Shown in pieces: positions 1-9,103 of a DNA stretch of 64,000 nt. This DNA comes from DASXKD01 sp963762735. GTDB lineage: Bacteria > Actinomycetota > Actinomycetes > Streptosporangiales > Streptosporangiaceae. Made by a program: the position numbers and the translations under genes. Numbering within the stretch: position 1 is the first letter of the stretch; every line of letters begins with the position of its first letter. The stretch is taken from positions 62,001 through 126,000 of the forward strand of contig CAVXMG010000026.1 in NCBI GenBank assembly GCA_963762735.1, read 5' to 3'. Under the pieces are notes generated by a model. The model ran no database searches and was not told where the DNA came from. It saw only the letters and a program-made list of their open reading frames with translations.

Positions 1-490
1 GGCCGCCGGGCTGTCCCGCGCCGATGCCGCTGGTCCCGGTGTGGAACAGGGCCAGCAGGCCGTGCTCCTGGCACGCGGCGAACACGGGCCGGTAGGCGGG
101 GTCGTCCGGGGCGAAGGCCTGGAGCGAGGGGTGGAACTTGACCCCGCGCAGCCCCAGGGCGGCGATGTTGGCGACCTCGGCGACCGCGGCATCGCCCTTG
201 TGCGGGTCCACGGAGCCGAGCCCGGTGAAGACGTCGGGGAAGTCGCGGCACGCGGCGGCGACGGTCTCGTTGGGCACCCGCGGCCGCCCGGTGGCCGTCT
301 CCGCGTCCCAGGCCAGCAGCACCGCGCGCACGTTCAGGCCGCGGTACCTGTCGGCCAGTTCCGCCAGCGATGCCCGCTGCACCGGCGCACGGAAGTACGC
401 CTCCGCGGCCTCCACGTACCCGGCCATGCTGCCGTCCAGCCAGTCGGGAGTCGGCAGGTGCACATGGAAGTCGATCGCCCGGACGGCCAT
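1..490 (-). CDS. Amidohydrolase-2 family hydrolase, C-terminus off the window
   Basis: The gene starts at ATG 490 and runs off the left edge, leaving 163 N-terminal residues. The start is followed at once by IDFHVHL, the HxH metal-binding motif that opens the amidohydrolase (ACMSD-like) TIM barrel. Further on, GLRGVKFHPSLQ carries a Lys/His pair and LFHTGTSG a further metal-ligand-type His, in the order expected for the family. Proteins of this type are metal-dependent hydrolases or decarboxylases acting on small carboxylates or cyclic substrates; the substrate cannot be read here. It is followed upstream by a HIT gene on the same strand 67 bp away. The family call is sure, the reaction is not. 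Confidence 0.85.
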   Translation of the reverse strand, partial: MAVRAIDFHVHLPTPDWLDGSMAGYVEAAEAYFRAPVQRASLAELADRYRGLNVRAVLLAWDAETATGRPRVPNETVAAACRDFPDVFTGLGSVDPHKGDAAVAEVANIAALGLRGVKFHPSLQAFAPDDPAYRPVFAACQEHGLLALFHTGTSGIGAGQPGG

Positions 491-557
491 CGGCCCATGC
501 TAGCCAGCCGGCCCGGTCGTGATGAACCGGTGGCACTCCTGCGCGGCCGGCGCGGCG

Positions 558-998
558 CTAGCCCGAGGCGAGGCCGTCGCGTACGTGGCCCGCGACCGAG
601 TTGAGTTCGGCGCGCGCCGGATGGCGCGACTTCGCGCGGATCCGGAACCCGTCACCCGAGTTTCGCGGGATCACGTGCAGGTGGACGTGGAAGACCTCCT
701 GGAACGCCGCCTCACCGTCGGCCAGGAACAGGTTCACCCCCTGGCAGGGGAGGCCCGAGCGGCGCAGCGCGGCCGCCATCCGCTGGGCCACGCCGAACAT
801 GTGCCCGCCCACGGCCGGGTCCAGATCCGCCAGGTAGGGCGCGTGCGCGCGCGGAATCACCAGCAGATGGCCGGTGTTCAGCGGCCTGATGTCCATGAAC
901 GCGAGCACGGTCTCGTCGGAATGCACCACGCTGGCCGGCCCGCGCCCGGCGACGATGTCGCAGAACACGCACCCTGCCGCGCCGGCGTTTGCTGCCAT
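558..998 (-). CDS. HIT family nucleotide hydrolase/transferase
   Basis: This 146-residue protein has CVFCDIVAG near its start and the histidine triad FHVHLHVIPR near its C-terminus, the defining motif of HIT hydrolases, which cleave nucleoside phosphoramidates or dinucleoside polyphosphates. The length matches the family. The ATG at 998 was chosen because the conserved fold begins about ten residues later; an open frame upstream to 1262 encodes nothing family-like and lies antisense to the LacI gene. The Cys pair CxxC at the N-terminus suggests a structural zinc site as in many actinobacterial HIT proteins. Confidence 0.92.
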   Translation of the reverse strand: MAANAGAAGCVFCDIVAGRGPASVVHSDETVLAFMDIRPLNTGHLLVIPRAHAPYLADLDPAVGGHMFGVAQRMAAALRRSGLPCQGVNLFLADGEAAFQEVFHVHLHVIPRNSGDGFRIRAKSRHPARAELNSVAGHVRDGLASG

Positions 999-1116
999 GC
1001 GGGCATTGTGCCGGACTCGTGGCCTGTGGAGCACAGTAGGCTGACCCCGGGAAATGGCCTGGGCGGAGGACGCCCCGTTCAGCGGTGACCAGCCCGGAAG
1101 ATGCTTCAATGCTGGT

Positions 1117-2154
1117 GTGCAGGCCGAAAGCACCGAAGACGGGCGCCGCGCCCGGGTGACGATCAGGCAGGTGGCCGAGCAGGCCGGTGTCTCGATCGCA
1201 ACCGTCTCGCGGGTGGTGAACGGCCACGCGGACGTGTCCAGCCAGACCAGGGAGGCGGTCACCCGGGTCCTGCGCGAGCAGGGTTACCCGGGCAGCCCGC
1301 GGGCCCGGCTGGGGCAGGACCGTACCGGACTGATCGGTGTCACCATGCCACTGGTGCATCCCGGCTACTTCGCCTCGATCCTGTCCGGCGCCGCCGAGGC
1401 GCTGTACGAGCACGACATGCGGGTCGTGCTATGCCCCACCCGGCACTCCCGCGCCCGGGAAGTCTCGCTGCTTGAACGGCTCGCCCACGGCGAGACCGAC
1501 GGCGCGATCCTGGTCCTGCCCGAGGAGTCCAGCGAAGAGCTCAGCGTGCTGGCCAGCCACGGGTACCGGTTCGTGGTCGTCGACCCGCTCAGAGAACTGG
1601 CTGTGGGCATCCCCGTGGTCTCGTCGGCGAACTCCTCCGGGGCCACCCAGGCGACCCGTCACCTGCTTGACCTCGGGCACCGGCGGATCGGCGTGATCAG
1701 CGGCCCGGATGGCTGGACGGCGAGTGAGCAGCGGCTTCGCGGCCACCACGCGGCGCTCGCGGGTGCGGGGGTGCTGCCGGATCCCGCCCTGGTGCGGTAC
1801 TCGAACTTCCGGGTCGACGGCGGCCAGGCGGCGGCCGGGTCGCTGCTGGACGCCGCGGACCGGCCGACGGCCATCTTCGCCTTCAACGACAACATGGCGA
1901 TCGGCGCCGTGCAGGCGGCCCGCGCGCGGGGCATGCGGCTGCCCGCCGACCTCTCGGTCGTCGGATTCGACGACACCAGCGAGTCCCTCATCGTGGTCCC
2001 CGCCCTGACCACGGTCCGCCAGCCACTGGCCGAACTGGGCCGGACCGCGGTCAGCATCCTGCTCCGGCAGGTGGAGAACCGGCGGTTCGAGCCGCTGCGA
2101 GTGGAACTGGAAACCACGCTCGTCGTCCGCGACTCCACCGCCCCGCTGTGCTAG
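1117..2154 (+). CDS. LacI family transcriptional regulator
   Basis: The protein (345 residues from GTG 1117) begins with a LacI helix-turn-helix, VTIRQVAEQAGVSIATVSRV, followed by a hinge and a periplasmic-binding-protein-like sensor domain; GHRRIGVISGP, FNDNMAIGAV and LSVVGFDDT are typical landmarks of that domain. Such repressors bind palindromic operators and are released by a sugar or nucleoside. An ATG at 1054 in the same frame would add 21 residues that do not resemble the family, so the start is uncertain. The stop codon TAG (2152-2154) lies inside a dispersed repeat that follows. A secreted GH6 cellulase comes next on the same strand and could be a target, but this is a guess. Confidence 0.9.
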   Translation: MQAESTEDGRRARVTIRQVAEQAGVSIATVSRVVNGHADVSSQTREAVTRVLREQGYPGSPRARLGQDRTGLIGVTMPLVHPGYFASILSGAAEALYEHDMRVVLCPTRHSRAREVSLLERLAHGETDGAILVLPEESSEELSVLASHGYRFVVVDPLRELAVGIPVVSSANSSGATQATRHLLDLGHRRIGVISGPDGWTASEQRLRGHHAALAGAGVLPDPALVRYSNFRVDGGQAAAGSLLDAADRPTAIFAFNDNMAIGAVQAARARGMRLPADLSVVGFDDTSESLIVVPALTTVRQPLAELGRTAVSILLRQVENRRFEPLRVELETTLVVRDSTAPLC

Positions 2155-2226
2155 CCCGGGGGAGCGACCCCCGGAACCCCCCGATGGCCTGATGCCCGCG
2201 CGACTCCGTCGCGCGGGCATCAGGCC
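2149..2226 (-). repeat. Dispersed hairpin-plus-core repeat, copy 1 (also LacI terminator)
   Basis: Read on the minus strand this is a perfect 18-bp hairpin (2226-2209 with 2203-2186, 5-nt loop) followed by the G/C-tract core seen at 13.6, 33.5 and 36.6 kb: GGGGGGTTCCGGGGG, then TCG, a C-run and CCCGGGCTAGCA (2184-2149). On the plus strand it follows the LacI gene directly, and the hairpin is well placed to end LacI transcription, although no U-tract follows. Confidence 0.75.
2186..2226 (+). terminator. 18-bp hairpin after the LacI gene
   Basis: Arms GGCCTGATGCCCGCGCGA (2186-2203) and its exact complement (2209-2226) enclose the loop CTCCG. This is a very stable factor-independent-type hairpin without a clear U-tract, which is common in high-GC actinomycetes. 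It is also the hairpin half of the dispersed repeat. Confidence 0.7.
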
Positions 2227-2365
2227 TCGTCGGCTGGGGTGGTTCTGCTGGCCCGGGGCGTGCCAGTTCCTGCCTTGTGACGGCCATTGACCGCTTCGGT
2301 ACCCGCTGTTACGTTCAAGCTGAAACAATTCCCGGTAATTCTCAGATCTTGTTTCGGGAGTGATC

Positions 2366-3727
2366 ATGCGCATGCCCCCCGCACCGCGTGTGCTGCGCCT
2401 GACGGGAGCCACCGTCGCCGCGGCGCTGGCACTTACCACCGCGACGCTCGCCGCCGGCATGCCCGGTGCCGCGGCGAGCCCTGCCCTGTCCCACACCGGG
2501 GGAGCCGGGCGTGCCGTCTCCCCGGGCACCCGCTTCTTCGTGCCGCCGCCTGATCAGGGCGCCATCAAGCAGGGACTCCAGTTGCTCAAGGGCGGTGACT
2601 TCAGCGACGCCGCGCTGCTGGCCCGGATGGTGGCCACGCCCCAGGCGGTCTGGTTCGACGGCGGCACGCCCGCGCAGGTGCAGGCGCAGGTGCGGCAGAC
2701 GATGCTGGAGGCGGCGTTCGAGCGCGCCGTGCCGGTGCTGGTCGCCTACGACATACCTGGCCGTGACTGCGCACAGTACTCCGCGGGCGGGGCGCTGGAC
2801 GAGACCGACTACGAGGCCTGGATCAGCGCGTTTGCGGCCGGGATCGGCCGGGGCCAGGCCGTGGTGATCCTGGAGCCCGATGCGCTCGGCAATATGCCGT
2901 CTGGCTGCGGCCTGCCGGCTTCGGTCTACCCGTTCACCGACGCCGAGCGGATCGCCGAGCTCAACTACGCGGTCGGGGCGCTGGAGCAGGACTCCGGCGC
3001 CAGCGTGTACCTCGACGGCACGCACAGCGCGTGGCAGTCGGTCGGCACGATCACCCAGCGCCTGCTGTCGGCGGGCGTCCAGCAGGCACAGGGCTTGTTC
3101 CTGGACGTGTCCAACTACCAGCCGACCCCGGAGCTGATCGACTACGGCACCTGGATCTCCGACTGCATCGCCATGGTCACCGACCCGGACAACGCCTTCT
3201 ACAACAACCCGTCGGCCTGCGCGAGCCAGTACTACCCGGCGACCCAGAGCGATTTCAGTACCTGGGGGCTCACCACCGCGTGGTACGCCCAGAACATGGG
3301 CGACGCGGTGGCCAGCACGCACTTCGTGATAGACACCAGCCGCAACGGCAACGGCCCCAACAACATGCAGGGTTACGCGAATCCGCCGTACGACCAGCCC
3401 GCCAGCGTGATCTCCACGCTGGCCAGCGGCAACTGGTGCAACCCGCCCGGCGCTGGCCTCGGGCTGCGGCCCACCGCGGACACAGGGACGCCGCTGCTTG
3501 ATGCCTACCTCTGGGTGAAGGTCCCCGGTGAGTCCGATGGCCAGTGCGATGCCGCGGGCGGCGTGCGCGCCTGGGACTACACCGATTACACCCAGGCCGG
3601 CTGGCCGGCCACCGCGGCCCAGCAGCAGCTGTTCGACCCGCTGTGGGGAGCCGACGATCCGGCCGCGGGAACCTGGTTCCCGCAGCAGGCGCTCCAGCTC
3701 GCGCAGGACGCCAACCCGGCAAGGTAA
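2366..3727 (+). CDS. Secreted glycoside hydrolase family 6 (endoglucanase/cellobiohydrolase)
   Basis: A signal peptide (Arg-containing n-region, hydrophobic core to about residue 35, AAAS-type cleavage) precedes a GH6 catalytic domain. VAYDIPGRDCA holds the catalytic-acid Asp next to the conserved Cys, and VVILEPDAL holds the second conserved Asp. SNYQPT, SRNGNG and LWVKVPGESDGQC are further GH6 landmarks. GH6 enzymes cleave beta-1,4-glucan with inversion. There is no carbohydrate-binding module, so the protein is a bare catalytic domain. GTG 2360 is an alternative start; ATG 2366 fits the upstream CGGGAG better. It stands alone between two hairpins. Confidence 0.95.
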   Translation: MRMPPAPRVLRLTGATVAAALALTTATLAAGMPGAAASPALSHTGGAGRAVSPGTRFFVPPPDQGAIKQGLQLLKGGDFSDAALLARMVATPQAVWFDGGTPAQVQAQVRQTMLEAAFERAVPVLVAYDIPGRDCAQYSAGGALDETDYEAWISAFAAGIGRGQAVVILEPDALGNMPSGCGLPASVYPFTDAERIAELNYAVGALEQDSGASVYLDGTHSAWQSVGTITQRLLSAGVQQAQGLFLDVSNYQPTPELIDYGTWISDCIAMVTDPDNAFYNNPSACASQYYPATQSDFSTWGLTTAWYAQNMGDAVASTHFVIDTSRNGNGPNNMQGYANPPYDQPASVISTLASGNWCNPPGAGLGLRPTADTGTPLLDAYLWVKVPGESDGQCDAAGGVRAWDYTDYTQAGWPATAAQQQLFDPLWGADDPAAGTWFPQQALQLAQDANPAR

Positions 3728-3747
3728 CCCAGCATTCCGGGGAGCCG

Positions 3748-3782
3748 CCCGGCCACCGCGCACCGCGAACGCGGTGACCGGG
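3748..3782 (+). terminator. Hairpin between GH6 and cheR
   Basis: CCCGGCCACCGCG (3748-3760) pairs with CGCGGTGACCGGG (3770-3782) with one mismatch and a 9-nt loop. It lies 21 bp after the GH6 stop and between two convergent genes, so it may serve both. Confidence 0.55.
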
Positions 3783-3943
3783 CCGTCCCGGTCAAGCACT
3801 TTGGCGGCGGGACACCCCGGCGGACGGGGGATCCTGGGTTCTCCGGGGCGGCCCGCCAGTTGAAGTCCATCGCCCGTAGTTTGGGTTCCGGTCCAGGATT
3901 GCTGAGCATTTCGTGTGACTCAGCCGAACGGGGCCGGCCCGCG

Positions 3944-5248
3944 TCAGCCCTCGTCCAGCCGGGCCCGGCACGCTGCGGCGATGTCGGCGAGGTCCACCTG
4001 CTGGAGCAGCGACTCGTGCCTGCGGTCGTTCGGGTCGACGGTGCGCAGGGCATGCAGGTAGGAGCGCCGGGCAGCCGTTCCGTCGCCCAGCGCGTCGTAC
4101 GCCCGGCCCAGGGTGAACGCGGCGATGCAGAACGCGGGGTCGGCGACAAGTGCCTGGCGCAGCGCGTCCCTGGCCTTGGCAGGCTCGCCCGCTTCGAGCG
4201 CGACCAGGCCGTAAAGGAAATGCGCGTCGGCGTCCAGCGGGTGCGCCTTGACCAGCGACGCGGCATGTTCCAGCGCCCCGTTCCTGTCGCCGGAGGCCGC
4301 CGCGGTGAGGGTGGCCGTCAGCCGCTGATCCCGGGTCAGCACCCGCTGCCCCGTCGGCAGCGGCCCGCGCGATAGCACCCGCATCGCCTGCCGCGGCGCC
4401 TCTGGTACTGGCCCGCCTGCCAGCCCAGTTGCCTGCTCGCGGGCGGCGGGCCGGGCCTGCCTGCCCAGGGGCGGCCGGGGATCGCCGGTGCGGGCCGGGC
4501 TCACCTGCAGCACGTCCGCCACCCCCAGCAGGATTGTGCCGCCCGGGCGCAGCGAGCCGCTCAGCAGTTCGGTGACCTGGCGAGCGAGCGCGGGCTCGAA
4601 GTAGATCAGCACGTTCCGGCAGAGGATCAGGTCGAAGCGCGCCTCGCCGGGCGGCGGGAACGGGTCGTGGATCAGGTTGTGCCTGCCGAACCGGGCCAGC
4701 GTGCGCAGCCGGTCGGAGACGACGTAGGTGCCGTCGGCCCGCCGTTCCAGGTGGCGGTTGCGCAGTTGCGGATCCAGCGCCCGGACCGCCCGCGGCCGAT
4801 AGCAGCCGGTTTCCGCGGCGGCGATCACGGCGCCGGAGATGTCGGTGCCGAGGATGTCGACCGGAGGTGTCCCGGGCGTGAACGTGCTGATCGCGAGCAG
4901 CGCCAGCGTGTACGCCTCCTCGCCGGTCGCACAGCCGGCGCTCCACACCCGGATGACCTCCGAGCCCGCGGCACGCGCGGCACGGTGCAAGGCCCGCCAG
5001 TCGATCGTGCGGAGCTGCGGCATGTCCCTGGCGAAGCTCGTCTCGTGCACCGTGACCTCGTCGATCAGCCGGTCTACCAGGCCGGGACCGTAGACCGGGT
5101 CCTTGGTGGCGAGCAGGTAGTCCTCCGGCTCGAGCCCTGGCGCGGCACGGCCCACGGCCAGGCGCAGCGCCATTTCCCGGCCCGGTGGCACCGTCATGCC
5201 GGTCGTGCGCTGGATGAGCGCGGCAAGGGCGGCGAGCGCTCCGGTCAC
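3944..5248 (-). CDS. cheR: Chemotaxis protein methyltransferase CheR with C-terminal TPR region
   Basis: CheR uses S-adenosylmethionine to methylate glutamates of chemoreceptors. This 434-residue protein has the N-terminal helical domain, then VTVHETSFARD (the receptor-binding region), the SAM motif VWSAGCATGEEAYTLA and LILCRNVLIYF of the methyltransferase fold. Residues from about 330 onward form TPR-like helices (DADAHFLYGLVALEAGE and following), an extension found in non-flagellar chemosensory systems. The GTG start at 5248 overlaps the cheB stop by 4 bp (GTGA), so the two are translationally coupled. The open frame reaches to 5800, but that part is antisense-like shadow of cheB. Confidence 0.94.
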   Translation of the reverse strand: MTGALAALAALIQRTTGMTVPPGREMALRLAVGRAAPGLEPEDYLLATKDPVYGPGLVDRLIDEVTVHETSFARDMPQLRTIDWRALHRAARAAGSEVIRVWSAGCATGEEAYTLALLAISTFTPGTPPVDILGTDISGAVIAAAETGCYRPRAVRALDPQLRNRHLERRADGTYVVSDRLRTLARFGRHNLIHDPFPPPGEARFDLILCRNVLIYFEPALARQVTELLSGSLRPGGTILLGVADVLQVSPARTGDPRPPLGRQARPAAREQATGLAGGPVPEAPRQAMRVLSRGPLPTGQRVLTRDQRLTATLTAAASGDRNGALEHAASLVKAHPLDADAHFLYGLVALEAGEPAKARDALRQALVADPAFCIAAFTLGRAYDALGDGTAARRSYLHALRTVDPNDRRHESLLQQVDLADIAAACRARLDEG

Positions 5249-6282
5249 CCGGAGACCCCGAGCGGCTGGTGGCGGAGCGCCGCGAGCACCTTGATGATCT
5301 GCTCCGGCGGCAGCGCGAGGTCCGCCCCGCGCTCGAATGCGGCCTTCGGCATGCCGTAGATCGCCGAGGAGGCCTCGTCCTGGGTTATCGCGAAGCCTCC
5401 CGCGGCATGAACGGCGGCCGTCCCGGCCGCGCCGTCGTTCCCCATCCCGGTAAGTACGACGGCGACGCCGCGCCTGCCCGCCGCCGTGGCGATGCTGGTG
5501 AGCAGCACGTCGCCGGACGGGCGGTGGTGGCCCACGATCGTGGTCCGGTCCAGCGACATCCGGCCGGTTGCGTTGAGCACCAGGTGGGCGCCCTCGGGCG
5601 CGATCCAGACGCCGGGGCCGGCCAGTTGCCCGTCTTCGGCGACCCGGACCGACAGCGGGGACTTCTGATCCAGCCAGTGGGCGAGGCTTTCCGTGAACCC
5701 GGAACTGATGTGCTGCACCACGAGGATCGGCACCTGGAAGCCGGCTGGCAGCCCGCCAAGTACCTGCGCCAGGACCGGCGGGCCGCCAGCCGACGAGCAA
5801 ATCCCCACCGCCGATGCCACCCGCGGCTGGCCGGGCACCGGCGACTGGGCGGCCAAGCGGGCCCGCGGATGGCGGAGGACGGTCGCGTGGCTGATCACCC
5901 GGATCCGCTGCCGGAACGCCGCTCCCGCCATGCTTGCCGGGCGCGACAGGTCCAGGTCATCCTTGGCTACCGCGTCGAGCGCCCCCGCCGCCAGCGCGGC
6001 AGCCGCCTTGTGGCTGGCCGGGCCCACGTGCGACGAAAGCACGATGATCGGCATCGGCCGCGTGCCCATGATGATCTCGACGGCCGCCAGCCCGTCCATG
6101 CCCGGCAGTTCGATGTCCATCGTGATGAGATCCGGCCGCAGCCTGCGGATGGCGGCCAGTGCTTCCTCGGCGCTGCCGCAGACGCTGATCACGTTGATGT
6201 CGCCGTCGTACTCGAGGGTCCGCCGCAGCGCGGCCGCGTAGATCCCGGAATCTTCGCAGATCAGCACGCTCGCAGCGGCCAT
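5245..6282 (-). CDS. cheB: Chemotaxis response regulator protein-glutamate methylesterase CheB
   Basis: CheB removes methyl groups from receptors, opposing CheR, and is switched on by phosphorylation from CheA. The N-terminal receiver domain has the acidic pair in LICEDSG, the phospho-acceptor Asp in LITMDIELPGMDG and a Lys in AVAKDD. The C-terminal esterase domain has the catalytic Ser in GICSSAGGP, His in VVQHISSGF and Asp in LTGMGNDGA. Length (345 residues) is normal. The gene sits 4 bp downstream of the cheA stop and overlaps cheR, as expected for one transcript. Confidence 0.96.
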   Translation of the reverse strand: MAAASVLICEDSGIYAAALRRTLEYDGDINVISVCGSAEEALAAIRRLRPDLITMDIELPGMDGLAAVEIIMGTRPMPIIVLSSHVGPASHKAAAALAAGALDAVAKDDLDLSRPASMAGAAFRQRIRVISHATVLRHPRARLAAQSPVPGQPRVASAVGICSSAGGPPVLAQVLGGLPAGFQVPILVVQHISSGFTESLAHWLDQKSPLSVRVAEDGQLAGPGVWIAPEGAHLVLNATGRMSLDRTTIVGHHRPSGDVLLTSIATAAGRRGVAVVLTGMGNDGAAGTAAVHAAGGFAITQDEASSAIYGMPKAAFERGADLALPPEQIIKVLAALRHQPLGVSG

Positions 6283-6286
6283 CGCG

Positions 6287-8705
6287 TCACCGGCCGAGGA
6301 GCTGATCGATCGTTGCCAGGAGCGCGCTTTGCTGGAAGCCCTGCTTGTCGATGTAAGCGTCGACGCCTGCCTCCATGCCCCGACGGCGATCCTCCTCCGA
6401 GCCTCGTGAGGTGACCATGACCACCGGCAGCGAGGAGCGGTGCTGGTCCGCGCGGATGGCCCGGGTCAGGTCAAGGCCACCGAGCCTGGGCATTTCCAGG
6501 TCGGTGACGACGAGTCCAATCTCTTCATCCTTGGTCAGCGCATCCAGCGCCTCGCGGCCGTCGCTCGCGGTGACCACGTCATGGCCGGCCGATTCGAGCA
6601 CGCACCGCTGGAGTTCCCTGACGATGAACGAATCCTCGACCACCAGGATCTTCGCTGGCTCGGTGGTGACGGCGGCGTGACGCGCTGGCGGCGGGCCTGT
6701 CGGCCACCGCGGTGCCGCCCGCGGGCGCCGCAACCGCCACGCCGGCACCGTACGGTACGGCCCTGGGCACCGCCGTGGCCCTGGCCAGGCGCGGTAGGCA
6801 CGGACAGCCCGCCCCGGGCGGCGCGGCGGTGGCCCCGGATGAGCGCGCCCGGCTCGATCAGGAGTGCGATCCCCCCGTCGCCGAGTATCGCCGCCCCGAG
6901 ATAGCCGCTCACCCCGGCGAGCAGCGGCCCGAGTGGCTTGACCACGACCTCCTCCTCGCCGAGCAGCGCGTCGCAGGCAACGGCCAGCCAGCGGCCGTCG
7001 GCGGTGAGGACCAGGGCAGGCGGCTTGGGCGGCAACGGCGGGGCATCGGCGCCGATGACCGCGGCGAGGTCGACGACCGGCAGCGACCGCCCGCGCAGGT
7101 CCAGGCCGACCCGGCCCTGCAGCGTGGTGGTGGCGTCCACGGTCACCACCTCCTCCACCCCGGCGATCGGCAGCCCGAAGACTGCCCCGCCGCGCCGGAT
7201 GAGCAGCACCTTGAGCAGTGCGAGCGCGACCGGAAGCAGCAGGCTGACGGCCATGCCGTGGCCGGGCTCGCTGGTGACGTCGAACCTGCCGCCGAGCGAG
7301 TGCACGTGGGCCTTGACGGCGTCGAGGCCCACGCCGCGTCCGGCCAGGTCGGTCACTTCCCCGGCCGTGGAAAACCCGGCACGGGACAGGACGTCGGCCA
7401 GCGAGCCTTCCTGCCGTGCCGCCTCCATGATCTCTGGGGACACCCCGCGCCCGTCGTCGCAGACCGTGATCTCCACCAGGCCGCCCCGGGGAACCGCGCG
7501 CAGTTCGATGCGGCCGCATGCGGGCTTCCCGGCCTGCTCGCGTTCGCCAGGTGGCTCGATCCCGTGGATCACCGAGTTGCGGAGCAGGTGCGTGAGCGGC
7601 TCGGACAGGCTTTCCAGGATCACTCGGTCAAGCTCGGTCTCCGCGCCCACGACGGTGAACTCGACCTCGCGCCCTATCGTGCGGGCGAGATCGCGGACGG
7701 CGCGCGGCAGCGGCCCGGTGATCATGGAAACCGGGAGGGTCCGCATCCCCACGGCCGAGTCCTTGAGCTCGCCGAGCATCCGCTCTCCCGCGCTCAGTTC
7801 GTCCTCGGCGTCGGTGGGCAGCCCTTCGGCCGCTCCCAGTGCGTGGGCAAGCCGGCGCCGGTCCTGCATCACCTCTCCGACGAGGTCGAGCAGGTGATCG
7901 ATCTTCTCGGCCGGTACACGTATCGACCGGTGCCCGGCATCCTGTGAGCGGCCCGATGGCGCCGCACGCCCGGACCGGGCTCGCGGAGGACGGCAGCGCC
8001 GGCACCGGGGCCGGGACCGGGGCAGGCTCCGGCAGGGGAGCGGGCTGCTGGTTTGCGGTCGGCGGCGGTGCCGCGGCCGGATCGGCCGGTATGCCGTTGC
8101 CAGGGCCGAAGGCGGGGCGCGGCTGCGGCAGGCTGGCCGGCGTGCGGATGCCCGCCTTGGCCGCCCACGAGCCCGCGGTCGCCAGCGGCGCCAGCTCGTG
8201 GCCTGCGGCACCAGCACCGCCTCCGGTTCCGGTCCCGGCCGGTCCGGTGCTGGTTTCGGCCGTCCTGGCATCGGTCCCGGTCCCGGCCCCCCCGGCCCCG
8301 CCCCCCGCCGTGTCAGCGAGGGTGCCGGCCTCCAGCGCGGCGCGACTGGCGTTGAGCTCGGCGATCAGGTCGTCGAACGGTTCGGCCGCCCCGCCCACCC
8401 GGGCGCGCAGGGCCGCGGTGGCACGCAGCAACGGCGCCGCAAGGTCCGGGTGGAGCACTCGCCGGGACCGTGCCAGCGCCAGGATGTCCTCGGCGGCGTG
8501 CGCCAGCGCGGCCATGTCGCTGAAGCCCAGGATCCCGGCCGCGCCCTTGATCGTGTGGGCGTTGCGGAACAGCGCGTCGATGGTGTCCGGTGGCACGTTC
8601 CCGGTCTCGGCCGCGAGCAGGGCTCGCGTCCATGTCATCGAGCCGCTCGGTGGCCTCGTCCTGGAAAAGCTGCAGGAGTTCGGCGTCGGCCTCGGGTGTC
8701 ATCAT
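6287..8705 (-). CDS. cheA: Hybrid chemotaxis histidine kinase CheA with C-terminal receiver domain (frameshifted)
   Basis: Domains in order: an N-terminal Hpt domain with phosphorylatable His in RNAHTIKGAAG; a long Ala/Pro/Gly linker; dimerisation region from IRVPAEKIDHLLDLVGEV; ATPase domain with N-box HLLRNSVIHG, DDGRGV and GRGVGLDAVK; CheW-like domain ending near IEPGALIRGH; and a receiver domain (KILVVEDSF, VVTDLEMPRLGG). The kinase reads receptor state through CheW and passes phosphate to CheB and to its own receiver. As given, the frame breaks near 8620, between about 7935 and 8000, and in the linker near 6650-6750; length is 806 codons plus one base. The start ATG 8705 overlaps the cheW stop (ATGA). 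Hybrid CheA-REC proteins are typical of non-flagellar chemosensory arrays. Confidence 0.9.
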
Positions 8706-9103
8706 GCCGGAACCCCCAGTGCGTCAAGCACCGCGGGCAGGTTCAGCACGCCGATCAGGTCGCCGTCCTCCAGCATCGTGCCGACGAGCAGGGCGGACTC
8801 CGCCTCCTCGGCCAGATCCGCAAGCTCGCCCACCTCGGTGACCTCGTCGATGGCCAGGCCAGCCTGGCGCCCGTCCGATTCGGTGACCAGCAGCCTGGCC
8901 GCTGGCCCGGTCCGCCGCGTGCCGAGCAGCGCGGCCAGGTCAATGACCGGGAGGATCTTGCCGCGCAGGTTCCGCACCCCGAGGATCTGGACGGGCGCCC
9001 CGGGAACCGGCGTCACCTCGCCCAGCCTGGCGACCTCGAGCACGTTCAGCACCGAGATCGCGTAGGCCTCCTCGGCCACCCGGAAGCGCACATAAGCGTT
9101 CAT
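8702..9103 (-). CDS. cheW: Chemotaxis coupling protein CheW
   Basis: This 133-residue CheW links receptors to CheA. It shows FRVAEEAYAISVLNVLEVAR at the N-terminus, VRNLRGKILPVIDL in the middle and LLVGTMLEDGDLIGVLNL near the end, all in normal CheW order. The ATG at 9103 sits at an ATGA overlap with the chemoreceptor upstream, and the stop at 8702 overlaps cheA, so three genes are coupled. A longer open frame upstream to 9193 encodes only the receptor tail in another frame. Confidence 0.94.
   Translation of the reverse strand: MNAYVRFRVAEEAYAISVLNVLEVARLGEVTPVPGAPVQILGVRNLRGKILPVIDLAALLGTRRTGPAARLLVTESDGRQAGLAIDEVTEVGELADLAEEAESALLVGTMLEDGDLIGVLNLPAVLDALGVPA

Noticed and set aside
549..580. 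Possible eroded copy of the dispersed repeat at the HIT gene end (CTCGGGCTAGCGCC)
   Set aside because: Only the last dozen bases resemble the core end; the G tracts and hairpin are missing, so chance is more likely.
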